Shown piece after piece: positions 1 through 6,161 of a stretch of DNA of 6,161 nt (position 1 is the stretch's first letter; each line of letters starts with the position of its first letter). Source of the DNA: an uncultured Shinella sp. (GTDB lineage Bacteria; Pseudomonadota; Alphaproteobacteria; Rhizobiales; Rhizobiaceae); contig CAMPIK010000157.1 in assembly GCA_946886325.1 (NCBI GenBank), positions 1 through 6,161 on the forward strand, in the 5' to 3' direction. The position numbers and the translations under genes are program-made. The notes under the pieces are model-generated. The model made no database searches. It worked only from the letters and a program-made list of their open reading frames with translations, and was not told where the DNA came from.

Positions 1-527
1 AACTCATGGCGCATGGCGGCGCGGAATTCGGCGTCGAGATTGGAGAGCGGTTCATCGAACAGGAAGACGGCAGGCTTGCGCACGATGGCTCGCGCCAAAG
101 CCACTCGCTGCCGCTGGCCGCCGGAAAGCGCGCCCGGCCGCTTGTGCAGGTGATCCTGCAGCCCCACCATGCGCGCCACCTCGGCGACGCTCGCCTTGAT
201 CTTTTCCTTCGGTTCGCGCCGCAGCCGCATACCGAAGGAAATATTGTCGGCGACAGACATATGCGGGAAGAGCGCATAGTTCTGGAACACCATGGCGACG
301 TCGCGCTTGGCGGGATCGACAGTATCGACAACCCGGTCGCCGATGGCGATATGGCCGGACCGCCCCTCCTCCAGCCCGGCGATCAGCCGCAGCGTCGTTG
401 ACTTGCCGCAACCGGACGGACCGACGAAGACGACGAACTCACCCGACTTGATGTCGAGATCGAGGTTGCGAACGACATCGACCGGCCCGTAGGAGATATC
501 GATGCCCTTGAGGGAGACAGCGGACAT
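1..527 (-). CDS. ABC transporter ATP-binding protein, UgpC/MalK-type (partial, C-terminus outside window)
   Basis: This is the nucleotide-binding subunit that would drive the importer encoded upstream on the same strand. The visible 175 residues begin [14 protein letters not shown]. They show Walker [10 protein letters not shown] at about 36-44, the Q-loop glutamine at 82 ([13 protein letters not shown]), the signature LSGGQ at 134-138, Walker B VFLFDEP at 154-160 and the D-loop SNLD at 162-165. The H-loop histidine and the C-terminal TOBE/regulatory domain, expected in a family member of roughly 350 residues, lie beyond the left edge. The start is supported by AAGGA (537-541 on the complement) nine bases upstream. 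The gap to the second permease gene is 37 bp, so it is very likely co-transcribed as the last of the four transporter genes. LFPHMSV and the Walker motifs match the MalK/UgpC/MsmK group, whose members can serve more than one importer. Family assignment is firm; the substrate is unknown. Confidence 0.95.
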   Translation of the reverse strand, partial: MSAVSLKGIDISYGPVDVVRNLDLDIKSGEFVVFVGPSGCGKSTTLRLIAGLEEGRSGHIAIGDRVVDTVDPAKRDVAMVFQNYALFPHMSVADNISFGMRLRREPKEKIKASVAEVARMVGLQDHLHKRPGALSGGQRQRVALARAIVRKPAVFLFDEPLSNLDAEFRAAMRHE

Positions 528-564
528 GGCTTCGTTTCCTTGGTTGATCGGTTGCTGTTGCGGC

Positions 565-1386
565 TTACTTGACTGCGCCGAGGCTGAGCCCCTGGACGAT
601 GCGCCGCTGCGCGAGGATGGCGAACAGCGCCATGGGCAGGATGGTGATGATTGAAGCGGCCGACATTGCGCCCCAGTCGATGGAAGCGTAGCCACGGAAA
701 CCGGCGACAGCGAGCGTCACGGTCTGTGCCTTGTCAAAGGTCAGCGCCAGCGCGATCGTCAGCTCGTTCCACATCTTGATGCTGTTGAGAATGACGGTGG
801 CGGCAATGCCGGGTGCGGCAATCGGCACATAGATCGTCCAGACGATACGGAGCGTCCCCGCCCCTTCGAGCCGTGCAGCCTCGGCCAGCGCTTCCGGCAC
901 ATCTGCGAAGAATGCGCGCAATAGCCAGATGGTGAAGGGAAGCGTGAACACCTGATAGATCAGTGCGAGCCCGATTACCGTGTCATAGAGGCCACTGTTC
1001 TGGAAGAGAACGTACATCGGCACGATGAACAGGAATTCGGGCAACATGTAGGAGATCAAAAGCCAGATCAGGATCGTCTTGCGCCCGGGCACATGCCGCT
1101 TGTTGAGATAGTACGCCGCCGGAATACCGGCTGCGAGCGCGAGGATGTTGCCGAGGATGCAGACAACCAGGCTGTTGACGAAGGCGTCGGAAAAACCCTG
1201 GGCGGACCATGCGCGGCCAAAGTTCTCCCAGACGGGCGAGAAAAACCAGACCGGCGGCATGGCGAAGGCATCCATCCGGTTCTTCAGCGCGATGGTCAGG
1301 ATCCAGAAGATCGGGAACAGCGACACGGTGACAGCGACGAGTGCGACAGCGTAGGGCCAGAGCTTGCGGCGGGTGGAAGCGCTCAT
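565..1386 (-). CDS. CUT1 ABC transporter permease, MalG-like
   Basis: This is an inner-membrane permease of 273 residues, the usual length for MalG/UgpE-type subunits. Six hydrophobic segments are visible at about 11-33, 68-93, 103-125, 134-158, 183-205 and 238-260. The cytoplasmic EAA loop that docks on the ATPase is clear at 165-193 ([13 protein letters not shown] followed by YVPIAAPG). The short N-terminus ([12 protein letters not shown]) and the KNRMDAF/PPVWFF region after the first helix are typical of the second permease of carbohydrate importers. The start ATG overlaps the stop TGA of the preceding permease gene as ATGA (1383-1386), which implies translational coupling. A GGAG (complement of 1394-1397) lies seven bases before it. 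The same frame stays open far upstream inside the neighbouring gene, but that extension has no membrane character and is not real. It pairs with the other permease to form the channel. Confidence 0.96.
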   Translation of the reverse strand: MSASTRRKLWPYAVALVAVTVSLFPIFWILTIALKNRMDAFAMPPVWFFSPVWENFGRAWSAQGFSDAFVNSLVVCILGNILALAAGIPAAYYLNKRHVPGRKTILIWLLISYMLPEFLFIVPMYVLFQNSGLYDTVIGLALIYQVFTLPFTIWLLRAFFADVPEALAEAARLEGAGTLRIVWTIYVPIAAPGIAATVILNSIKMWNELTIALALTFDKAQTVTLAVAGFRGYASIDWGAMSAASIITILPMALFAILAQRRIVQGLSLGAVK

Positions 1387-2246
1387 GCCTTTTCTCCGTC
1401 GTCGGTATCGATCACCAGATAGATGATGCAAAGCGTGAGGATGATGAGCGAGAAGGTGACCGCGATCGCCGCGGACTCCCCGAATTTGTAGGATTTGAAC
1501 GCCGTCTGGTACGCCAGCATCTGCACGCTTTCGGTTGCCCTGAGCGGCCCGCCGCCGGTGGTACCGAAAATGATGTCGAAGACTTTCAGCGTGTCGATGG
1601 TGCGAAAGATGATGATGGTGATCAGCACCGGTTTCAGCATCGGCAGCGTGATATGTCGGAAGCTCTGGAAGGGCGTGGCACCTTCGAGCTTTGCGGCCTC
1701 GAAAGGTTCCGCCGGAAGGCTTTTCAGTGCAGATGACAGGATGATGAAGGTGAAGGCCGTCTGCCACCAGGTGTCGATCATGATGATCGAGGGCATGGCG
1801 GTCGGCACCGTGCCGAGCCAGGCGGGACCGGCAATGCCGATCAGCGACAGCAGGTAGTTGATGATGCCGAGCGTCGGATCGAGCATGACCTTCCAGATCA
1901 GCGACACGGCAATGCCCGACACCATCAGCGGCATGATCATCAACGTGCGGATCAACCCGGCTCCGATGCGGATACGGTTGATGGCGAGCGCCAGACCAAG
2001 ACCGAGCAGCGTTTCGACCACCACGGCGACGACGGCGAAATAGAAGGTGTTGAACAGCGCCCTGGGAAAGCTGCTGCCTGAGAGGATGCGCTGGAAATTC
2101 CTGAAACCGACGAACTTCGCTTCCGAGCCCCAATTCCACTGCTGCAGCGAAAGGTAGCCGGAATAGACGATGGGATAGAGCGTTCCCGCTGCCAGAAGCA
2201 GCAGGGCCGGCGCGATCAGCCAGCGGATGTGCCTGTCTCGACGCAT
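1383..2246 (-). CDS. CUT1 ABC transporter permease, MalF-like (start could be 2288)
   Basis: This inner-membrane permease is the partner of the MalG-like subunit. From this start it has 287 residues beginning MRRDRHIRWLIAPALLLL, a typical N-terminus for the group with the first helix straight after a short basic stretch. It carries the family pattern GTLYPIVYSGYLSL, then six hydrophobic segments and an EAA loop (EPFEAAKLEGATP followed by ITLPMLKP) about 80-105 residues before the end, with GGGPL in the last periplasmic loop. An ATG at 2288 would add 14 residues (MAGPAFLQNRIVSS). I prefer 2246 because the 2288 ATG sits in the loop of a 12-bp GC-rich stem-loop. The AGGA ahead of 2246 (complement of 2258-2261) is 11 bases away, which is longer than ideal, so the start is not settled. 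The gene is in one operon with the binding-protein gene upstream, and its TGA overlaps the next ATG. Confidence 0.9.
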   Translation of the reverse strand: MRRDRHIRWLIAPALLLLAAGTLYPIVYSGYLSLQQWNWGSEAKFVGFRNFQRILSGSSFPRALFNTFYFAVVAVVVETLLGLGLALAINRIRIGAGLIRTLMIMPLMVSGIAVSLIWKVMLDPTLGIINYLLSLIGIAGPAWLGTVPTAMPSIIMIDTWWQTAFTFIILSSALKSLPAEPFEAAKLEGATPFQSFRHITLPMLKPVLITIIIFRTIDTLKVFDIIFGTTGGGPLRATESVQMLAYQTAFKSYKFGESAAIAVTFSLIILTLCIIYLVIDTDDGEKA

Positions 2247-2273
2247 GCTCGATACGATCCTGTTCTGGAGAAA

Positions 2274-2302
2274 CGCGGGACCGGCCATCAGCCGACCCCG
2301 CG
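2274..2302 (-). other. Intergenic mRNA stem-loop between binding-protein and permease genes
   Basis: On the minus strand, CGCGGG-GT-CGGC is followed by the loop TGATG and then GCCG-GT-CCCGCG. In the leftward transcript all 12 positions pair, because the two GT steps form G-U and U-G wobbles. In a rightward transcript the same positions would be A-C mismatches. The structure begins 15 bases after the binding-protein stop codon and is followed by only a short UUUCU, so it is a poor full terminator. Its likely role, by analogy with hairpins between malE and malF, is to protect the upstream mRNA and limit read-through, giving more binding protein than permease. It contains the alternative permease start codon at 2288. 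Confidence 0.75.
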
Positions 2303-2316
2303 GACGTTGCGCTATG

Positions 2317-3648
2317 CTATTCGAGCGTGTCCTGGACGTTCATCTGAAGTTCGGCGACCGCATCCTCCGGCGAAGTGCCCTGATAGATCTGGTGGATGGA
2401 ATCGACGATCAGAAGTACGACGTCGTTCCAGCCCTGGCGGAAGACCGAGGTGGCGCGGGTGTGCTGCATCTGGGTTTTCACGGCCGCGACATAGTCGGGA
2501 TTGAGTGCCTTGACGTAACCGGCATCCGCCCAGGCGGAATCGCGCGGGGCGCCACCGGTTGCGACTCCGAGTGCGGCCGTCATTTTCTTATTCGTCGCCC
2601 ATTGCACGAAGAGCCAGGCGGCATCCTTCTTCGGCGAATTCTTGGCAATCGAGATCCCCCAGGACCAGTGACCGCTATATCCGATATCGCCGGACGAGGC
2701 CGGAAGTGGCGCGTAGCCGACCTTGCCGGCAATGGCCGAAGTCTTGGCATCCTCGAAACCCGGACCGAAGACAGACGCATCGACGAAGAAGGCGGCATTG
2801 CCCTGCGAGAAGAAGCGGCTCGCATCTTCCCAGCCATAGGAAAGGGCGCTCGGCGGACCGGCTTTCAGGAGGCCAGCATAGTAGGAAAGCCCCTTGGCAA
2901 TGCGCGGATCGTTGAAGCGCGGCTTGGCCCAATCGCCATCGAACCAGATGTTATAGGGAAGAGCTGCCGGCTCGCTACCCCAGGCATCGAGCACGATGCC
3001 TGTCATGGTATCGACCAGTTCGGCCGAACGTTTGCCGCGCATCGAGGCGCCGAAGATTTTGCCCTCGCCCTTTGCACTGATGTCGTTGGCGGCCGCGATC
3101 AACTCGTCCATCGTCGCCGGCACCTTGCCGCCGAGATACTTGTCGACCAGCTCCTTGTTGTAGAAGAGCGTGTAGGCTTCGAATGAAATCGGGATCGCAT
3201 AGAGCTGCGGGTTCGGCTCGCCGACCGGGAAGGATGCGCCTTCGCGAAAACCTTCGGGATAATCGGCCAGATTATAATCCGCAGCCGTCTTTGACGCGTC
3301 GTCAAGGTAAGGCGTCAACGGCTCGACGACGCCGGCTTCCCATTGGGTATAGAGCGCCGAATCCATCTGGATCATGTAGACGTCAGCAACGGATTCAGCC
3401 GAACGAACCGCAAGGTTCATGCGGTCGGAATAGAGGTCTTCGGCAAAGGCGTCGATCTTGACCTTGATGCCGGTCTCCGCTTCGAATTCTCCGATGTGCT
3501 TGCGCAGCCCGGCCGTCCATGGATGCTCGCTCAGAAGCACCGTGATTTCCTGACCTGACTGTGCTTTCCAGTCCACGGCATAGGCACTCGTGGACAGGGC
3601 GAAAGCCGCGAACGCGGCTGACAGCGTTATAAATCCCCTGCGTTTCAT
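2317..3648 (-). CDS. Extracellular solute-binding protein, family 1 (CUT1 importer)
   Basis: This is the periplasmic receptor that delivers substrate to the permeases. It has 443 residues. A signal peptide MKRRGFITLSAAFAAFALSTSAYA ends in AYA before VDWKAQ at about residue 24/25. There is no lipobox cysteine, so the mature protein should be soluble. Family-1 features are visible: ITVLLSEHPWT at 35-45, FEAETGIKVKI at 55-65, YAIPISFEAYTLFYNKELV at 150-168 and FFSQGNAAFFVDASV at 279-293, with SGHWSWGISIAKNSPKKDAAWLFVQWAT near 325-352. The start at 3648 is chosen because GGGAG (complement of 3656-3660) lies seven bases upstream and the protein then begins with the signal peptide. An in-frame ATG at 3702 would add 18 residues without signal character. 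The C-terminal lobe recalls sorbitol/mannitol-binding proteins such as SmoE from memory only. It is the first gene of the leftward operon. Confidence 0.95.
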   Translation of the reverse strand: MKRRGFITLSAAFAAFALSTSAYAVDWKAQSGQEITVLLSEHPWTAGLRKHIGEFEAETGIKVKIDAFAEDLYSDRMNLAVRSAESVADVYMIQMDSALYTQWEAGVVEPLTPYLDDASKTAADYNLADYPEGFREGASFPVGEPNPQLYAIPISFEAYTLFYNKELVDKYLGGKVPATMDELIAAANDISAKGEGKIFGASMRGKRSAELVDTMTGIVLDAWGSEPAALPYNIWFDGDWAKPRFNDPRIAKGLSYYAGLLKAGPPSALSYGWEDASRFFSQGNAAFFVDASVFGPGFEDAKTSAIAGKVGYAPLPASSGDIGYSGHWSWGISIAKNSPKKDAAWLFVQWATNKKMTAALGVATGGAPRDSAWADAGYVKALNPDYVAAVKTQMQHTRATSVFRQGWNDVVLLIVDSIHQIYQGTSPEDAVAELQMNVQDTLE

Positions 3649-3655
3649 TTTTCTG

Positions 3656-3660
3656 CTCCC
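3656..3660 (-). promoter_or_regulatory. Ribosome binding site of the solute-binding protein gene
   Basis: GGGAG on the minus strand lies seven bases before the ATG at 3648. It decides the start in favour of the codon that opens directly with the signal peptide rather than the in-frame ATG at 3702, which falls inside the putative operator. Confidence 0.8.
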
Positions 3661-3681
3661 GGTTGGTTTCGAAAGGCATGC

Positions 3682-3710
3682 AGTATGTTGTTCACTTGAC
3701 AACTTGTTAC
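3682..3710 (-). promoter_or_regulatory. Candidate leftward promoter of the ABC transporter operon
   Basis: On the minus strand GTAACA (complement of 3705-3710) and CATACT (complement of 3682-3687) are separated by 17 bases. Each matches four of six positions of the sigma-70-type consensus. Transcription would begin near 3675, leaving a short leader before the Shine-Dalgarno at 3656-3660. The -35 hexamer lies inside the palindrome at 3702-3717, so a protein bound there would block this promoter. The call rests on weak hexamers and position only. Confidence 0.4.
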
Positions 3711-3724
3711 TACATGTTAAAGAC
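3695..3724. promoter_or_regulatory. Candidate GntR operator, copy A, in the divergent promoter region
   Basis: This 30-bp element is repeated at 5466-5495 with 24 of 30 bases identical. Its core ACTTGT-TACT-ACATGT (3702-3717) is an imperfect palindrome with the GT-N4-AC spacing seen in operators of HutC-type GntR regulators. It is followed by the conserved TTAAAGAC. It lies between the binding-protein gene and the oxidoreductase gene, so one bound dimer could control both directions. That the GntR protein of this locus is the ligand is an inference from the second copy in front of its own gene. Confidence 0.65.
3696..3723 (+). promoter_or_regulatory. Candidate rightward promoter of the GMC oxidoreductase gene
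   Basis: A perfect TTGACA (3696-3701), also readable as the alphaproteobacterial CTTGAC, is followed after 16 bases by the weak -10-like TAAAGA (3718-3723). The 16-bp spacer is exactly the palindrome of the putative operator, so repressor binding would exclude RNA polymerase. A leader of roughly 110 bases would separate the start point from the ATG at 3840. I see no riboswitch-like fold in that leader. Confidence 0.45.
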
Positions 3725-3839
3725 CAGCTAACACAGGCTTGAGGCGCTGTCTAGTGCAGGATGAAAACGGACGGAGCGGTTTCGCCGGATTGAAAGACGC
3801 GTCAGACTGTCCGGCCCAGCGCGCGACGAAGAGGACGAG

Positions 3840-5438
3840 ATGAAGAAGACCACCCAGGAATTCGACTATGTCATCGTTGGCGCAGGCTCGGCCGGCTGCG
3901 TACTGGCCAACCGCCTGACGGCGGACCCGGCCGTTTCCGTCTGCCTTCTCGAAGCCGGCCCCAGCGACCGCAGCATCTTCATCCAGATGCCGGCAGCGCT
4001 GACATTTCCCATCGAAAGCGATCGCTACAACTGGAAATTCGAGAGCGAACCGGAAACGGAACTGCACGGTCGCAGCATCGGTCAGGCGCGCGGCCGCGGT
4101 CTCGGCGGCAGTTCCTCGATCAACGGGATGGTTTATGTGCGCGGCGCGAGGCAGGACTACGATGCCTGGCGCAGCCTCGGCGTCGAGGGTTGGGATTTCG
4201 ACGACTGCCTGCCTTTCTTCAAGAAAATGGAGAGGTTCGAGGGTGGCCGCGATCCCATGCGTGGCGGCTCCGGCCCCATCAGCGTCGTGCGCAGCAAGGC
4301 CGACCATCCTCTCTACCGTGCCTTTCTTGAGGCCGGTCAGGAATTCGGCCTGCGCGATGCCGGCGACTATAACAGCGGCGCCCAGGACGGGGTCCACATA
4401 ACGCAGGCGACGATCCGGGATGGCGTGCGCTGCAGCACCAGCCTTGCCTATCTCACGCCAGCGCGAAACCGCCCGAACCTGACGGTCATGACCGGCTGCC
4501 TGGTGGAAAAGATCCTGCTCGATGGCCGCACCGCTTCGGGTGTCGTCATCTACCGTCATGGCGAGCGGAAGACCATCCGCGCGGCCCGCGAGACCATCCT
4601 GTCCGCCGGCACCGTCGGATCGCCGCATCTTTTGATGCTGTCGGGTATCGGCGATCGCGACGCGCTGAAGGATCATGGTATTGCAAGCACGGCCCATATG
4701 CCGGGCGTCGGCGCCGACCTTCAGGACCATGTTGTTGCGCCGCTGCGCTTCACCTCGCCGGGCGGAGTCTCGATCCGCCGGCAGCTCAACACCTTCGGCC
4801 GGCTGAAGCTCGGCATTGAATGGTTGCTGTTCAGGCGCGGCCTCGGCGCGACCAATTTCTTCGAAGTCGGCGCCTTCTTCAAGAGCAGCGATACTATCGA
4901 CTACTTCAACATGCAGCACGAATTCCTGCCGTTCCTCGCTGATTTCCAGTCCGGCAAGGTGACGATCTCCGACGGCTTCCAGTATTTCGTCAGCCAGATG
5001 CGGCCCTACAGCCGCGGCCGCATTGCGCTCAAGTCCGCCGATCCCAGTGCCAAGCCGTCCATCCGCTTCAACTACTTGACGGATCGCCGCGACACGATCG
5101 AGATGGTGGACGGCATCCGCAAGACTCTGGCGATGGCCGACCAGTCTGCCTGGTCCCGATACAAGGGTGCTGCGGTCGATACGCCGGATCGCACTGCCTC
5201 CGACGCCGAGATCGAGGCCTGGCTGCGCACGGTTGCCAATACCGAGCATCACCCGACCAGCACCTGCCGCATGGGTTCCGACGATCTTTCCGTCACCGAT
5301 TCCGCCGGACGGGTACATGGACTGGAGAAGCTGCGCATCGTCGACGGCTCCATCCTGCCGCGCGTGCCCTCCGCCAACATCAACGCTCCGATCATCATGG
5401 CCGCCGAGAAGATCGCAGCCACCATGATCCGCGCTTAA
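3840..5438 (+). CDS. GMC-family FAD-dependent oxidoreductase, choline dehydrogenase (BetA)-like
   Basis: This flavoprotein of 532 residues would oxidise a primary or secondary alcohol. The N-terminal FAD-binding fold is shown by DYVIVGAGSAG (GxGxxG at 14-19) and the acidic end of strand 2, LLEAG (36-40). The two GMC signatures are GRGLGGSSSINGMVYVRG (85-102) and SAGTVGSPHLLMLSG (255-269). The active-site region EHHPTSTCRMG contains the likely catalytic histidine H471, with NINAP (513-517) supplying the second active-site residue position. ATNFFEVGAF (337-346) and FLPF...GFQYFVSQMRPYSRGRI (362-395) align by eye with BetA. There is no signal peptide or membrane helix, so it should act in the cytoplasm or at the inner face of the membrane. 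GAGG (3831-3834) lies five bases before the ATG. BetA-like GMC enzymes have varied substrates and no aldehyde dehydrogenase gene is visible here, so true choline oxidation is doubtful. The divergent importer probably delivers its substrate. Confidence 0.94.
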   Translation: MKKTTQEFDYVIVGAGSAGCVLANRLTADPAVSVCLLEAGPSDRSIFIQMPAALTFPIESDRYNWKFESEPETELHGRSIGQARGRGLGGSSSINGMVYVRGARQDYDAWRSLGVEGWDFDDCLPFFKKMERFEGGRDPMRGGSGPISVVRSKADHPLYRAFLEAGQEFGLRDAGDYNSGAQDGVHITQATIRDGVRCSTSLAYLTPARNRPNLTVMTGCLVEKILLDGRTASGVVIYRHGERKTIRAARETILSAGTVGSPHLLMLSGIGDRDALKDHGIASTAHMPGVGADLQDHVVAPLRFTSPGGVSIRRQLNTFGRLKLGIEWLLFRRGLGATNFFEVGAFFKSSDTIDYFNMQHEFLPFLADFQSGKVTISDGFQYFVSQMRPYSRGRIALKSADPSAKPSIRFNYLTDRRDTIEMVDGIRKTLAMADQSAWSRYKGAAVDTPDRTASDAEIEAWLRTVANTEHHPTSTCRMGSDDLSVTDSAGRVHGLEKLRIVDGSILPRVPSANINAPIIMAAEKIAATMIRA

Positions 5439-5465
5439 CCGAAAAGACTGGCTTCATGCAGCGAT

Positions 5466-5495
5466 CTTGCCCACTTGTCTCGACATGTTAGAGAC
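5466..5495. promoter_or_regulatory. Candidate GntR operator, copy B, with embedded promoter ahead of the regulator gene
   Basis: This is the second copy of the 30-bp element. The core ACTTGT-CTCG-ACATGT (5473-5488) has the same GT-N4-AC palindrome as copy A and is followed by TTAGAGAC. It is flanked by TTGCCC (5467-5472) and TAGAGA (5489-5494), in the same -35/-10-like arrangement with a 16-bp spacer. This copy also carries GTCTC and GAGAC arms (5477-5481 and 5491-5495). It lies 35 bases before the regulator's start codon, which fits autoregulation. Confidence 0.62.
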
Positions 5496-5519
5496 TGTGC
5501 ATTCTGATTGCCCATGAAG

Positions 5520-5525
5520 AGGAGG
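5520..5525 (+). promoter_or_regulatory. Strong Shine-Dalgarno of the GntR regulator gene
   Basis: A full AGGAGG lies five bases before the ATG at 5531. It fixes that start, since the protein then opens a short distance ahead of the winged-helix domain. It is the strongest ribosome-binding site in the window. Confidence 0.85.
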
Positions 5526-5530
5526 AAACA

Positions 5531-6161
5531 ATGACCGAGACGTGGCTGAAGAAAAAACCGATCCGCAAGAGCGGCGCCGTGCCGATGTATGCGCAGGTGG
5601 CCGAAATCCTGGATACCGAGGTCAAATCGCGCAACGGTGCCCATTTTGCCTTGCCCTCGGAAGGCGAGCTCTCGCGGGAGTTCGGCGTTTCGCGCGTCAC
5701 TATCCGCCAGGCGTTGAAGCAACTCGAAACCCGCGGCGTTATCTACAGCGAACACGGGCGCGGCTATTTCAGCACGGCGTCGCGCATGCGCGGCGTCTCC
5801 GGCTTTCACAGCTTCACGACGGAAGTGCGCAAGCTCGGCGGTGAACCCGGCTCCGCCATCGTCGCCTATGAGGAAGGCAAGGAACTCTCGCCCGCCTTCC
5901 GCAAACATCTGCAAAGCGAGGGCGAAAGCGGCCCAAACTTCATCTTCCTGCGCCGGGTGCGCAGCATTGATGGCAGTCCGGTGGCGCTGGAGGATGCCTA
6001 TCTTCCCGCAGCGCTCTTCCCATCCGCCACGCGCGCCATGTTTGAAGGCGGTTCGCTCTATGCGGAAATGACGGCGACTTGGGGTATCGTGCCGACCTGG
6101 ACGGACGCCCTTTTTGAACCGGTCGCCGCCACTGCCGAAGAAGCCGGCTACCTCAAGATCG
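5531..6161 (+). CDS. GntR/HutC-family transcriptional regulator with UTRA domain (partial, C-terminus outside window)
   Basis: About 210 residues are visible, beginning MTETWLKKKPIRKSG; a family member normally has about 240-260, so only the end is missing. An N-terminal winged helix-turn-helix spans about 17-82, with VPMYAQVAEIL, LPSEGELSREFGVSRVTIRQ (41-60) containing the recognition helix, and the wing GVIYSEHGRGYF. A UTRA ligand-binding domain follows from about 90, with the family-typical FIFLRRVRSIDGSPVALEDAYLP (137-159). HutC-type proteins are usually repressors released by a small metabolite of the pathway they control. The gene lies 92 bp after the oxidoreductase stop on the same strand, with a repeat of the divergent-promoter element in the gap. 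It probably regulates the transporter, the oxidoreductase and itself. The effector cannot be read from the sequence. Confidence 0.94.
   Translation, partial: MTETWLKKKPIRKSGAVPMYAQVAEILDTEVKSRNGAHFALPSEGELSREFGVSRVTIRQALKQLETRGVIYSEHGRGYFSTASRMRGVSGFHSFTTEVRKLGGEPGSAIVAYEEGKELSPAFRKHLQSEGESGPNFIFLRRVRSIDGSPVALEDAYLPAALFPSATRAMFEGGSLYAEMTATWGIVPTWTDALFEPVAATAEEAGYLKI

Noticed and set aside
1387..2139. Upstream in-frame extension of the MalG-like permease, which would overlap most of the MalF-like permease gene.
   Set aside because: The extension is His/Arg-rich and non-hydrophobic, and overlaps a clearly real gene in another frame. The internal ATG at 1386 has a Shine-Dalgarno and the usual ATGA coupling.
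3139..3155. ACTTGTCGACCAG inside the binding-protein gene, resembling one half of the operator.
   Set aside because: Only the left half-site matches, the ACATGT half is missing, and it lies deep in coding sequence.
2227..3186. A 319-codon plus-strand open frame opposite the solute-binding protein gene.
   Set aside because: It mirrors the codon structure of the real minus-strand gene and has no family motifs, signal or plausible ribosome-binding site.
3667..3681. Short perfect palindromes TTTCGAAA (3667-3674) and GCATGC (3676-3681) near the transporter operon start.
   Set aside because: Each is only 6-8 bp, occurs once, and has no counterpart ahead of the other genes.
3761..3793. A ten-codon frame (MKTDGAVSPD) in the leader of the GMC oxidoreductase gene.
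   Set aside because: AGG sits directly against the ATG with no spacer, and there is no attenuator-like codon run or terminator structure after it.
3717..5318. A long open frame (533 codons) on the minus strand opposite the GMC oxidoreductase gene.
   Set aside because: The product has no recognisable domain and is rich in Ala, Gly, Arg and Asp, as expected from the antisense frame of a GC-rich gene. The sense protein has complete family motifs over the whole length.
5514..5534. A six-codon frame (MKRRKQ) whose tandem AGG-AGG codons are the Shine-Dalgarno of the GntR gene and whose TGA overlaps the GntR ATG.
   Set aside because: It has no good ribosome-binding site of its own and is explained by chance around a strong AGGAGG. 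Only conservation across relatives would revive it as a coupling peptide.

Overview
The window reads as a compact carbohydrate- or polyol-type uptake and oxidation locus from an alphaproteobacterium, most likely a rhizobial member of the Hyphomicrobiales (Rhizobium/Agrobacterium/Sinorhizobium-like). That placement is an inference from the high GC content, the CTTGAC-type -35 element and the character of the proteins. No taxonomic marker gene is present. Both ends of the window cut through genes.

Layout: the left 3.65 kb is one leftward (minus-strand) operon encoding an ABC importer of the CUT1 (MalEFGK-like) type. In transcription order it holds a secreted substrate-binding protein (3648-2317), a first permease (2246-1383, or from 2288), a second permease whose ATG overlaps the previous stop by four bases (1386-565), and a UgpC/MalK-type ATPase (527 to beyond the left edge, C-terminus missing). 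A 12-bp GC-rich stem-loop lies between the binding-protein gene and the first permease gene and probably sets their relative expression. To the right of a 191-bp divergent intergenic region, two genes run rightward: an FAD-dependent GMC oxidoreductase related to choline dehydrogenase BetA (3840-5438), and a GntR/HutC-family regulator with a UTRA effector domain (5531 to beyond the right edge).

How it fits together: the importer probably brings in a sugar, polyol or other hydroxylated compound, the cytoplasmic flavoprotein oxidises an alcohol group on it or on a derivative, and the GntR protein senses a pathway compound. The strongest non-coding signal is a 30-bp element present twice (3695-3724 and 5466-5495, 24 of 30 bases identical), once in the divergent promoter region and once just ahead of the regulator gene. 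Each copy holds an imperfect palindrome ACTTGT-N4-ACATGT with the GT-N4-AC spacing known for HutC-type operators. In each copy this 16-bp palindrome fills exactly the gap between a -35-like and a weak -10-like hexamer. This suggests one regulator that represses both arms of the locus and itself. The substrate cannot be told from the sequence alone.

No RNA genes, insertion sequences, CRISPR arrays or phage genes were seen, and no stretch over 300 bases lacks a gene.
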